Source: Litomosoides sigmodontis (Eukaryota > Nematoda > Chromadorea > Rhabditida > Onchocercidae). Taken from it: a stretch of 64,000 nt of DNA. Shown piece after piece: positions 13,523-24,919 of this stretch. The notes under the pieces are model-generated. The model was not told the origin of the DNA, ran no database searches, and saw only the letters and a program-made list of their open reading frames with translations. Where the stretch lies: positions 7,598,501-7,662,500 of the forward strand of contig OY718805.1 of assembly GCA_963070105.1 (NCBI GenBank). Reading direction: 5' to 3'. The translations under genes and the position numbers were made by a program. Each line of letters begins with the position of its first letter. Position 1 is the first letter of the stretch.

Positions 13523-16500
13523 TACATCTATTCTGAAAAAAAGGAAAAAAAAATATAAGCGAATACTTCTCACAGCAGTAATGAAACGCGTAAGAGCACA
13601 GAATTGAGATAGCAACAATATTGTCCTTATTGCCTGTTACTTCCAGCACTATTAGTTTCATATAATATCAACTTCGAGAATTTGTTTTAAAAAAAGGAGA
13701 AGAAACCACTCAGATCATCAAAAATATGAATGAAGTCATTTTTAATCTCAAAGGCAAAGAACAAGAACAAAGCAGCCTGCTAAACCTTTCATTCAAATCT
13801 CCTACTGTTAAAAAAAACAATCTGAGAAAACGACATATGGTTTTTCCAATCTAACACCAGTCTAGCCAGGAAGCTATCTTCCTTTCTGATTCAATAAGAC
13901 ACTGTTCAACAACTATCGATAAAATGAGTACCTGCTTTTTCTAATACTATCAATATAAATGATGAGTATTCGATAGCTCACCACTATTCCAATTATTTTT
14001 ATCTGAAAATACATCATGCAAAAGTTAAACTAAGACGCAGAAGCTAAGAGAACAGAGACGCAAGCTGGAAACGGTTAAGATAATGAGTATTACGTCATCT
14101 AATTGGATAAGATATGATTATCAGCTTTCTGCTATCGATTCCTCCTCGATATCCCACGTCACTTCTGTACGTATCAAACGGCCTCTAACAACAAGGTCGG
14201 CGGCTGCCGGCAGAAACGAGCAGTCGTAAATCATCTCGATGAATAACAACACATGCGAAGCGGAATGTCTTACATTTATTGAACTAACATCCATGCGTGC
14301 TTCTACACTTTCTTCCTCCTTCAGTACTTCCAGCTTTCTCCTAGCAGCTTGTATCTTAACGTCCTTAAATCACCTCCAATCTCCCGATCGCCTGCCTACA
14401 CAGCAAATTCACCCTACCTCTCCTGTCCTGCAAAACGATCTATTCTCTCTCCACCTGATCATCGTCCCTGTCTGTACAGCAACAGCGCCGCTCTCAAACC
14501 ATCACATCCTGTCAGGTGCGTGCATGCAACAAACCAACAGCTCGCATTTCAGACCACATAGCAGAGGAACGATTCCCTCGACGAGGTTTCTTTCTGCGAT
14601 GTCTCTCTAGCTAAACCTTTTGGTTCAAAGTGTTTTCTTTCATGTTAATACAACGTCCAACTTTCCGCTATTAGAAAAAGCAGTTACCGTCGAATGAGCG
14701 AAAAGAAAAGCGTGGGAGAGGGACTAGTTGAAGTGCATTACATTCGGCCAATATTTCATTTCGACCACTTCCAACATTTTCATTCACCAAAAGAATGAAA
14801 ATTTATTTAGTGCTGAATTCATTGCCGAAGAAGCAAAGCATTTGTTATATTAACAGATTGCTAAATCGTTGCGACGATATTTTCATTTCAGTCTTCAGTC
14901 CAGGTGGTTAGTAGTTATTGCAAAATTAAATTGACTTTAGTCGATAAAGCAAGTGATAAAGGTATTCGCTCCTACGTCTCACTAATGCACATCTCACCTC
15001 ATACACTCCAATGAGTGCAGCAATCTCTTCCTCCACTTCATCCAATAATTCCACTGCCATTTATTTGATAAATTCGAAGTGGCCGAGTGACGCTTTTTTT
15101 CGTGCTTCTTTAACCTGTGACAATTTGTATTGTCCACGTATAGGTACACGTACGTGTAGAAAACATGAGATTTTCCTAAATACTTGTGCTTGTGGAACTT
15201 CTCAAATCAGTGAGAAAGTCTTACTGCACAAATGCTATCAATTACGAAGAGGTTACTTTATTGAAAAAGTAATAAATTTGTTGCCAAAATTATGACAGTT
15301 ATGACATTGGTGGAAGTGAGAGCTCAACGTTGTCTTCCATTTAGATGCAGTCCAACTAGAAGAAACATAATTAGCATGTATATGAGGAATAATTTATGTA
15401 ATACAAGAAAATGATATTAAGAGGTTAGCATTCTTTTTAATTAGAGTAAAAAGCAAATTTTAAGCTTTAAAAAAGTATTGCAGTATTCCAGCACACTTAT
15501 GATAAATTGGAATTTTAACCGCATTGCCATATATTAATGTATACAAATATATATGATTATGCATACGCATGGGTATTATGAACGGAGAAATAAGGATTCA
15601 TAGCAATGCGTGTGAAGTTAGATATGAACCCTGAAAATTAACCGCTCTAAAATGCGATTGAAATGAAGCGATGACGCAGTGACAAGTAATGGTGGCTGAC
15701 TTGGTAACTTCCTTTTTTCTTCTCTTAGGAAGGATGGAAATGCCATTTCGCATTTCAATCATTCTCTTAACAGAAAAAAAAGAAGTTATGAAGTTGACTT
15801 GGTGCACTTTCACTGCCACAGTTTCCTGTATTTATTGGAACTTTAATTGGCCTCTACTCAAGAAATCGATAACGAATAAATGAGAAATAAATCCATCCTA
15901 ACACAGAGATCAGTCATATATACGTGAATATGCGTGAATTTGGTATACGTGAAGTGTATGTGAGAATGTTATAAAATTACGTCAGAGTTTGCACAAGAAA
16001 ATGCTCATATTAAGGTCGTCACCTACAGCCGCTGTAACCGATGAGGCAAATAGGTTACAAAGAAAATGAAGGAAAAAAAATCTGTGTTTTAATTGCGGAT
16101 GAAATCTACATGTGAAAATATTCAATATCAAATCAAATAGTAAAATGATTGCTACCATTCACGTTCCTATTTCATACGTTTATATGCAAATTCCAAATTC
16201 TTATAAATTATGGATGTTTTACATTTTTTATAGGATTTTAAACTAATGTTTCTTGTATTCTTCGACATCTGTTCCTTTTAATTCGCATCAGTAAGAACAT
16301 TTTTGTTTTTCGAATTGTTTCTGAAAGAACAATTTAATTTTAAATGATGGAAAATTGTGGTAAGAGTATTTGCCTATGTTGTTCAAATAGAAAAATGAAA
16401 ATGGTAGGATAAATCAAAACAAAATTGGATATTGAATTTGAAGCATTTTTTTCATTCGATAATACGAGTAGTAAAAATGATATTTGAGTGAAAATAAGCC

Positions 16501-18078
16501 TAGAGGAATCATTTTCTGCACTAATAACAATTCCCAACAAACAGATAAATGATCCAAGTGATTGATAAAAGAATGTTTTAAGGCTTCATCATCCCTTAAA
16601 TATCAAAAGGGCTTGCAGCAAAGATGAAAAAATCCATCTGAGCGAAAACGATAAATTTAACCGACAAGAAGAAAATTATCGGAAGATTGGGAGTGATTGA
16701 AAGTTATCATTATCACCGTAATGCCAAACAGCACATATTCCCATCCGAATAACTGAGAGGAAGTTTTTTTAGGGAGTAGTAAATGTAAATGAGTAATGTG
16801 ATATTTTAAAAGTAATCTAAATTTTAAAGTATGAAAATGTATGCTTGGGATGACGTCCTCAACATTTCACAATAACTGAGTGCTTTTTTTTCCAACAAAA
16901 TTGAATTTTAAATTGATGAAGTAGCTAAGAAGTTAATTTTGCTTCTCATCATCATCCTCCTCCTGCTTCATTAAGTGGCACATCTGCAAAGCTCCAACTC
17001 AATCGATGGAAAAGCTTAGCTTTAATGAACGACTAATTCAGTGCTACTTTATAAACTTTCTGGAACAACTTTGTTTCTTTTCGAAATTTCAATAAACCAA
17101 AAAAAATATTGCAATGCTTTTCTCTTTGGAAGAAAATGCATGAATTTCCAAAAAAAAAAAGAAAAAATAAAATGGAATTAGAAGATGGACAGACTGCGTT
17201 ATGTTTAATGACTATAGCATTTTGTACAAAGTGACAGTCATTTCATTTGCTAAAATTACTCGTACCTCTCTCACTCTATTAATTCATAGTTTATCAGTTG
17301 AGTATCTCTAATCATAATGATCGCCAACTGCTCCTCTCCCCTATTTCACATATTTTCTGCTCTACGTGTCTACTAAAACGAGAACGCAATGTATGATGTA
17401 TTGCAAAAATGATTCCATCTTGAAATGAATAAAAGAGATGCTATTTAATAAAAAAAAAAAAACTTCATTCCTAACTTTAATTGCTAATTTTAAATGGAAA
17501 ATTTAAAAAAAAAAGCGAAAGCGTTGAGGATAAAATTACAAACACGTAAAACCAATGTATTATTTTAAAAGACAACAACACACAACCTTCTTCCATCAAC
17601 AATGTTAGCACAAGTGAGGAGGACGTAGTAGTTGTTGTTGACCTTGGCGAACAACAACAATTATGCATATATGTGTGGTGTGGCAAACAACAAGAAATGT
17701 ATTTATAAATCGTGCCTTTTAATCGATAATTCTTGCGCCAAAATCAGTTAAATTTCAAACAACAAATCAACAACTTTTTTCCTTGTTTAAATTAAAGAAA
17801 AAATTTAATGAAACATAAACAGCTATTAGAAAATATCCACATATATATATGAGCAAAAATATGGTTGGATGCCAGTAGAATATCTATCGGAAGAGCTCGA
17901 ATAGCAATAAAATCACTGAACGTGAACGTGTAAAAGAGAGCGTTGATGACCACTGCATTAAAATGCATGTTAGAGTTCAATGATTTCCCTCTTATGCAGC
18001 ACCGTCATAAGTGGTGTGGATCGATCGTTGCACAAACAGAAATTAAAAGGAATAAATGGAAATAAATGCATACGATTA
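13523..18078. other. Long intergenic region between etr-1 and the orphan ORF
   Basis: About 4.5 kb with no recognisable gene. The part at 14130-14620 is richer in G+C than its surroundings and may hold an upstream exon or promoter of etr-1. Plus-strand frames at 14239-14610 look like low-complexity shadows. A small Cys-containing frame at 15011-15295 is listed separately. The remainder (15300-18078) is AT-rich with several A/T homopolymers and no convincing coding signal. Confidence 0.45.
15011..15295 (+). CDS. Possible small Cys-containing ORF, unrecognised
   Basis: An ATG-initiated frame of 94 codons ending in TGA. It starts with a Ser/Thr/Asn-rich stretch, followed by seven Cys residues in the second part, including CACG near residue 60. 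It has no signal peptide, no membrane segment and no family resemblance that I recognise. It lies alone in a 4.5-kb gap, so a chance frame is more likely than a gene; it could also be one exon of a spliced gene. Confidence 0.2.
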   Translation: MSAAISSSTSSNNSTAIYLINSKWPSDAFFRASLTCDNLYCPRIGTRTCRKHEIFLNTCACGTSQISEKVLLHKCYQLRRGYFIEKVINLLPKL

Positions 18079-19365
18079 TTATCCATTGCTGTGCTTCCTT
18101 GCTCGACTTATTGATGGTTCAATTAAATATCTACGAACACTTTCTGTAGGTCTTAACGCCTCGCTGCAATCCCTCTGAGAACACTTCAAACCTGCGACCA
18201 GTTTCTCCCAAAGGGTTCTTTCAAAATGTACCAGAACGGGCGGCTTGCTCTCTTCCTCATTTTTCCGATTATATTTTTCATCCAGTTCACTCTGTTTCTT
18301 CCGTAGATGTGTTTGATTTAATGTTGCATAATTTGATAACTTCCACTGCGCGGCATCTTCCTTCGAAATGTCTTCCTTCGAATGATTAATGTCACAATCA
18401 TTTATTTGCATACTTTCTTGTCCTTTCGTGAACTCTGACTTGCGCATCATTGGTGAAGCTAATTTGGAGTTTTTATCAAAATCTTCATGGCTTCGTTCAC
18501 CTTCGACAACCGCATAATCATTAATGTCTCTATTGCTGCCAGGATGCTCGTCGCTCAGATGTTCTTCCTTTCGCCTTATGCGGCTTGTTCCTTCTTCTCC
18601 TGCACTGTGATGCATTTGTGAAAAAGCTCTGTTCACCGTTCTTTCAGTAAACTGATTGACAGATTGCAGATCGGTCTCATCCAAAAGTGCATCCCTTACA
18701 CTTTTGAATGTAGAATTATCCGACAATGAAAAATGGTGAGTCGCGCTAGATATTTCAGAATACAAAGCAGCTGCTACGAACACAGTTAAAGTATTGCAAA
18801 TTTCAACTATATCGATAATTTGCAAATCTGACACAACTTTCTCATAGTCAAATTCATCCTGAATTTCCCGAATAGAGGTCGTCAAATTTGAATTTAAAAA
18901 ATGACATGCTGACAAATTACATTTATTTATATCATCTTCTGAAGGCGTTTTATCATTTTTGTTCATCTGATCAAGTAAAAAATCACTGTCGATTTCACCA
19001 CTTCTAGAACTAGTCAAACCGCCGGATTTCTCAGGCTCCTCGATTGTTCCATGCACATAAAACTTATTTTTCTCACTATATAAACTTTTGTACATTCTAT
19101 CACTCTCTTTCACGGCAGAGATAACTTTTTTCTCAATTTCATGCACTGTATTTGAAGTGCGAATTACAGCGCCTACAACCTTATACGGTGGTGAAGTAAC
19201 TGAATCCCGCCTTTCTACCTCATTTTTACCATAAAGGGATGTTGAAGCAGCATAGAACAATTTGCTCCTAGAATTATCGAACATTGAAATTGCTGAGTGG
19301 TCACGCATTAATGAGTTACATGAAATCATAGCAAATGGCACAAAGAAAAAAGGGCGTAATATCAT
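18079..19365 (-). CDS. Orphan protein of 428 aa encoded by a single exon downstream of prx-5
   Basis: Long uninterrupted frame of 428 codons, far beyond chance in DNA this AT-rich, so probably a real gene. The N-terminus is hydrophobic (MILRPFFFVPFAMISC) and could be a signal peptide or anchor. The body is Ser-, Glu-, Asp- and Lys-rich with charged, low-complexity stretches and one hydrophobic patch (TLTVFVAAALYSEI, about residue 195). I recognise no domain. It begins 118 bp after the prx-5 stop on the same strand. A good 3' splice signal (TTTGTTCAG, at 19448 on the minus strand) lies between them, compatible with spliced-leader acceptance in an operon. It could instead be an alternative 3' exon of prx-5. 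The start is the first ATG; the internal Met in LMRDHS is an alternative. Confidence 0.65.
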   Translation of the reverse strand: MILRPFFFVPFAMISCNSLMRDHSAISMFDNSRSKLFYAASTSLYGKNEVERRDSVTSPPYKVVGAVIRTSNTVHEIEKKVISAVKESDRMYKSLYSEKNKFYVHGTIEEPEKSGGLTSSRSGEIDSDFLLDQMNKNDKTPSEDDINKCNLSACHFLNSNLTTSIREIQDEFDYEKVVSDLQIIDIVEICNTLTVFVAAALYSEISSATHHFSLSDNSTFKSVRDALLDETDLQSVNQFTERTVNRAFSQMHHSAGEEGTSRIRRKEEHLSDEHPGSNRDINDYAVVEGERSHEDFDKNSKLASPMMRKSEFTKGQESMQINDCDINHSKEDISKEDAAQWKLSNYATLNQTHLRKKQSELDEKYNRKNEEESKPPVLVHFERTLWEKLVAGLKCSQRDCSEALRPTESVRRYLIEPSISRARKHSNG

Positions 19366-19447
19366 AATAAAAAGATAAAATTAAAAAAGTAGGAATTGGA
19401 ATTTTGAAAGAGACAAGAATCAAAGTAATCACACTTTCGACTTTCGA

Positions 19448-19456
19448 CTGAACAAA
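19448..19456 (-). other. Candidate trans-splice acceptor between prx-5 and the orphan ORF
   Basis: The minus strand reads TTTGTTCAG, a near-consensus nematode 3' splice site. It is 28 nt after the prx-5 stop codon and 82 nt before the orphan ORF start. No matching donor is needed if the site accepts a spliced leader. Inferred from sequence and spacing only. Confidence 0.4.
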
Positions 19457-19483
19457 TGCTTATTGTTAAACAGTTTCTATAAA

Positions 19484-22400
19484 TTAATTCAGTAAGTGAA
19501 TACACTTCTCCAAATCTTGCTTATTGACAGCTGCTAGTAAATCCAATGCAAAGGGCAAAGAACTTCGAATGACAGCTGCGCGTAAAGGCGTCCAAATTGT
19601 AGACGATGAAATGGAGCTATAAGATTGCTGCAGTTGAAGAGCCGTAATAAAATGTTCGATTGCTTCTCTGGAATTCACGATAAAGTGAAAAAATTCCAAT
19701 CATTTTAGTTCCTGATCTTACTCAATATAAAAAGATAACAAGTGAATGACAACGATAAATCAGGAAAAATAAAACATTTCAAGCAATAAATTATGCAAAG
19801 AGAAAGAAGAAACATTAGAATACTGAAAAAGCTCTTATAGAAATTTACTAAAAGATCAAGAATTGATCTTTCAGCGAAGTTCCTTATGGGCTTTTTGATG
19901 TGTTTGTTGGCTTCGACCAGGTGAAATGAGCTTAACCACGTTGTAAATATTGCTCCGCACAATAAATGAATTGAAATATATATTTAACTAAAATCAGTTG
20001 CGAAAATAAGGGTAGTAAAATAAGTGAAAGCACACATACTTGTAGTTCTGCAGTTGGATGCAAGCGATGCCTAGATTACAACGGGCACGTGTATAATTCG
20101 GACAGATCGTAAGAGCTTTACGATAAGCAGCAACTGCTTCCACAGCGCGCTTACCGTTAGCCAGTGTAGCCCCCAAACGGTTCCAAAGTACGTGGTCCTA
20201 TGACATTTCAAACAAATTTATTAACATTTTTAAGCAATCATCTAGTGTTTTATGGATTACTTCTCTCTACTAAATGAGCTATCAACAGCCTAATGAATAG
20301 AATGATATCAGAGTGATAGATGTGGGCTATTTTTTAGTTAGCTCAAACATGACCAAGTCAACCGCAATCTCTTATGCTAAATGCATTGCATTCATGACTA
20401 AACAAACTGCTTGTTCTACATATTAGTGAAGTAAAATAGCATACTTAAAATTTTGGAAAATTCAGAAAACTTAAATAAACATTAAATAAGCATTTTCATA
20501 TTACGCGTTGCAAATCACACGAACCTTCGGATTGTACGAAAGTGCCAATTTCACTTTTTCTGCAGCCCGATTATAATCACCTTTAATGTTATATACCAAA
20601 CTTAGTGCATTGTGAAACGTTGCTTCATCGATTGATTTAGCGTTTGCAAGAACTTTTTGTATGAGTTCTTCCACCTGAGCATTAAGTCATTGGAAATTAT
20701 GAATTCATTAACGATCTCTGTTACTTTTATAGCTTTGACTTTTACGATCTCACTAATCCTTGAAAATTCCTGCTTCGCCCCCACGAAATCCAGTAATTTC
20801 AGCAAATTTTAAACTAGTCTATTTAATCTGTACTACGCTTCATTAAAAGTCATCCAAACCCAAAAATGACGGCATTTTCAATGGATATTTAGTCGTATTG
20901 TACTGTAAAGTACACAGAACCATTGTATCCTAACAGCGAAGTCCGTGATCTCAATCTTTCTGGCAAATTATATATCTCTTCCAATTTTACTAACACTTTT
21001 CGCAATATTAATTCATCAACAGATAACAAACGATTCGATACAGAATTATGATTTTATAAATAACCTGCTGTGTGCGAATAGTAAGATCCTCAATTATGCT
21101 GCTAGGAGCAATTTTGAATTCTAATGAAATGGAATCACCATCCAAATAGGACGTGATCCACTGCTTCAAAACTTCTAGTGCTTCTAATTCCATACATTCG
21201 TTAATGTAAACTGTAGCCAGATCAAGTTGTACCTATAAAATGAAGAGGATATGCCGTAATAGCATGTTAAAGATAATTTTAAATTCATACATCGATATAT
21301 CCCTAGACGTAAAAAAGTCTCTGTATCATAAGAATCTTAAATTTCTATTTGAAAAATACCAACAATTACCTCCTTTTGTTCCGGTTGTAAATGCAAAGCT
21401 TGTTTATATGCAGCAATTGCCTGTCTATCGCTCTCGTTTTCAGTTAGGCATTTTCCAAGTAAAAACCATCCCTGTTAATGAAAAATCTTCTATTCCAAAC
21501 ATCTTTAAGGATGTCTAGAAATAATTGCACAGTGAATTTGAAATTGAAGAAACAAAAAGAATTTGAAAATCTTCGATAGGCATAAGTTTTCCAGAACGAT
21601 AGCTAACAAACATCACAGATTCTACTTCTCAAACCCTCACCAAGTATTTTGTTCTACTTTAATCACTTCCAATGAAAACAAAACAAACAGACCTCAAAAT
21701 TGTCCTGATTCTGCTGTACAGCAGCCTCAAAATATAAAATGGCATCAGCTATCATGCCAGCACTAAGCGCTTGTTGTCCTTTTCCAAACGGATCCGCTTC
21801 TGTCAGATAGGGATTATTCCTACCGAAAATATATATTTCATCAACAGATGTCCTAAAATAAAGTATGTGCTTGACAATTATTTTAAAAACTATGCTCCTG
21901 ACAATTTAAATAACAAAACAATTAGCTATATCAACTTCTATTCGGTCTAAAATCCAATACAGCATACATGCATTTAAAGTATTGTAAAAATTTTTTCCTA
22001 TTGTCGAAACATCAAACATAGATGCAATCACTGGAAGAGAGGAATGTCAAAGTAGTTTAAAGCATAATAAATGAGATATTACCTTTCTGCAAAACTTTTG
22101 GCATTCATTTTCGCAGCAGCAGAAACCGTGTCCTGAAAAAGTAGTATGCTTAAATGAAAGACCTTATGTCTTTTACTTTATTGTTTTTTTAAGAAAAAAA
22201 CGCTGCCAAGATAACCTGCCTCGGATGCAAATCCATTGTTTATTTGTAATTTTTGATCGAATTCGTCGAGAAATTCCGTGGCCCACAACTCGGATTCATC
22301 TCTGCAATAATTTTGAAATTTTCCACAAATATTTCCAGGATTTATTTCATAATCGTAAAAATAATATCAATGCAGGTAAGACCAGAGAGGTTTCTGCTTC

Positions 22401-23079
22401 GGTAATCATTCTGTTTCAGAGATACTGAGAATAGAGAAGTGCGACCCACATTAGTGACATACTTGTCTCTGCTTTTTTCCTCGGTCGTTTGCTCATGAAA
22501 GCTTAAACTGGAAAACTCCTTAGCCCACTGTTCTGGTAAATATCTGACTTGTTGTTCTGCTTCGTCAGCCCATTGTTCAACTAAATTCTTAGATTGCTGC
22601 TGTCCTGTTATGTATTCCTCAGCCCACATTTCCGACACTCTTTGCGCAGGTTCCATCTGATCAGCCAATTCATACAGATTGGTTGTTTTGGGTGCTGCGG
22701 TGGAAATTGTAAGGTTTGCCAAGTACTCATCGTGCAACTAAAGTGAAACAGAATTTCAATTAAATGTAGGACTTAAATTTCTCAAGTTGAATGACAATAG
22801 AAAAGTATACATATCCATAGTCTGAATTATATAATTTTCAGGAATGAATAATCAATACGCTCTAGATAGTTTTGAGCAAAAAAAAAATGAAATGGACAAA
22901 TTTCGTCGGCAGAGACTTACATCTCGATGTCCTGAACTGTCGGTTAAAAATTGATTCCAGGTGTTTTCGAAGTCGTCATCCAAACTCCCCTTAATAACTC
23001 TTCTCGATAAATCTACCAAAGGGTTGCGTTGTGCGCAATCCGTTTCCAGCAATGATTTGGCAGAAGAGGTCGAAGTCAT
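19484..23079 (-). CDS. prx-5: Peroxisomal targeting signal 1 receptor PEX5 / PRX-5
   Basis: Cycling import receptor that binds C-terminal PTS1 (SKL-type) cargo through TPRs and docks at the peroxisomal membrane. Exons: 22921-23079, 22463-22737, about 22220-22301, 22083-22132, 21693-21819, 21370-21471, 21065-21232, 20525-20674, 20040-20197, 19484-19667; about 484 aa, near the C. elegans length. Cys15 in DCAQRNPLV matches the conserved cysteine used for recycling ubiquitination. WxxxF/Y-type docking motifs follow: WAEEY, WAKEF, WATEF and a degenerate WADEA. The C-terminal half is TPR, including [26 protein letters not shown] and [11 protein letters not shown], ending NYKEAIEHF to the stop. The exon 3 donor is not a clean GT site: frame requires either GC at 22219-22218 or a weak GT 18 nt further on. 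Divergent from vha-9. Confidence 0.94.
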
Positions 23080-24051
23080 TGCAAGAATTACAAATATCTC
23101 AAAACATAATCAATGAAGCAAATTACACGTCGACCTGTACCTATCAACTTATTCTAAGATCCGTTCCATGCAATTCCTATCAATCTGTACCCTGTTCTTC
23201 ATCCTTCTGTCACAGTGACAATACCAATTAGGTACTGTTCGAACTCCTAGTTCAGAAGGCGTACGATCGCATCGCTCACAACAATCCTTCATTTGCATGT
23301 TTCTCCTTTCAGTGAACCTTTTGCCATTACTCTTTACAACATATCAGTTTACTTTCGGTCATTTCGACAATGATAACCGTGGCTACCGTTATATCATAGA
23401 ATTAAGTTCTAAACTCAAAAATGAAAAAAAAACACAAATTATCATAAAATTGTACTGTGTACACACTGCTCTCTTCCCTCTCCTCCGCTACTTAGTCGGA
23501 AGTAGTAGGAAACAGCTACCACGTAAACAGTAATGAAAGATTTCTTCTACGAGTATCACGTGTAAAAACGCTAAAAGGATGAGTGTATGTGCGTGTGTGT
23601 GTGTGCGTGTGTGTGTGTGCGTGTGTGTGTGTGTGTGCGTGTGTGTGAAAAGAGCAAGAAAAGAGTGAAAAAGATGGTTGGCGTGTAGTAGAACATTACT
23701 GATAACAGCTATTAAAAGAGAGACCATTTCAGTCACCCATTTTAGTAAGAATGTTGTAAATTTTCTCGGATGTTGAAACATTTTCTTGCTTACATTCTCA
23801 ACAGGAACAGAGAAGTAAACAAAACGACGAACATGCAAATAGCACACAGTGAATCGTTTGTCTTATTTGATTTTTGGCTACTCGACTTCTGTCCGATCTC
23901 TCTTCCTGTTCGAGACTCATCGTTCGCTGTTTTTTGCACTCTTTTCCTGACTCTTTGAATGATGCATGTATTGGATGGATGTGTGAAATTTATTCTTCGT
24001 TAATTTTATTCTTTGCAAGCAATCATTTGAAAATAAATTGTTAAATTTCAG
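23080..24051. promoter_or_regulatory. Divergent promoter region of prx-5 and vha-9
   Basis: About 970 bp separates two divergently oriented start codons, so it should hold both promoters. It contains a (TG)n/(TGTGTGCG)n tract at about 23582-23647. The frames at 23297-23533 and 23488-23847 are repeat- or chance-derived. At its right end a TTTCAG abuts the vha-9 start codon. Confidence 0.5.
23582..23647. repeat. TG-rich microsatellite
   Basis: Alternating TG repeats punctuated by CG about every 10-14 bp, between prx-5 and vha-9. Alternating purine-pyrimidine of this kind can adopt Z-DNA; here that is only a possibility. Confidence 0.9.
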
Positions 24052-24919
24052 ATGACTCATTCCGTTCAAAAGGGAAAAATTATTGCGGTTATTGGCGATG
24101 AAGATACTGTGGTTGGATTTTTGCTTGGTGGAATAGGTGAACTTAATAAGGTATATTTCATTCATGTTCATATAAGATGAATTTTGGAGTTGTTGTGATT
24201 GGTGAGAAAGTTAAGGCTTAGTGGAATTTTCAAGTCGAAATAGTATTTTTCTTTTTATTTCAGGCTCGTCGACCAAATTATTTAATTGTGGACAAAAATA
24301 CGACAGCTAATGAGATAGAGGAAACATTTAAGGATTTTTGTTCACGTGGTGATATCGCAATAATTCTTATCAATCAGCATATTGCTGAACAAATACGTTT
24401 CGTTGTTGATGAATATACCGCTAGCATACCGGCCGTATTAGAGATTCCATCGAAGGATGCTCCGTACGATCCAACTAAGGTTATTTTCTACATCTCAACA
24501 GTCTATCTTTCCCTTTATAATCAGTCAGTCTGGGGTCGGAAGTGGCATGATTCATTTCTGACCTGAGTCTTTGAAATTGCTTTTTAACCAACTGTTAGTG
24601 ATGAATTGAAATCTGCATGTTAAGTAATTCGATCTTTAAAATGCACTAAATGATTGCTAAATGATTGGAATGTGTTCTATTTTCGTTTTTGGATAAGAAT
24701 AGTTTTAAGTTTCATTTGTTTAGGATAAAAATTTTTCTGATTGCAATATTATCTTACATGCCGAACTGAATTTTTTGATACTGTTTTTCAAAACATTCAA
24801 ACAAAAACGTTATGAGTTTCTTACTACGTCTTTTGATTTTCCACAAGTATCAAGCATTTTTTTAGGACAGCATCATGAGCCGGGCCAGAGGATTGTTCAA
24901 TCCGGATGATTTTCGTTGA
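24052..24919 (+). CDS. vha-9: V-type proton ATPase subunit F
   Basis: Small subunit of the V1 sector central rotor stalk, needed for ATP-driven acidification of vacuoles and endosomes. Three exons, 24052-24150, 24264-24479 and 24866-24919, give 122 aa; metazoan subunit F is about 119-121 aa. Family landmarks are [58 protein letters not shown] and the C-terminal GLFNPDDFR. The start codon directly follows TTTCAG, so the transcript is probably trans-spliced with an almost null 5' UTR. Reading through the second donor would give a stop soon after (24564), a shadow frame. A polyadenylation signal AATAAA lies at 25187. Confidence 0.97.

Noticed and set aside
14239..14610. Plus-strand frame of 123 codons upstream of etr-1
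   Set aside because: Ser/Thr/Pro/Leu-rich composition from a locally GC-richer region, no family features, and two overlapping frames are equally open. More likely promoter or 5' exon sequence.
23488..23847. Minus-strand frame with a His-Thr repeat
   Set aside because: Caused by the TG/CA repeat between prx-5 and vha-9; the flanking residues have no family likeness.
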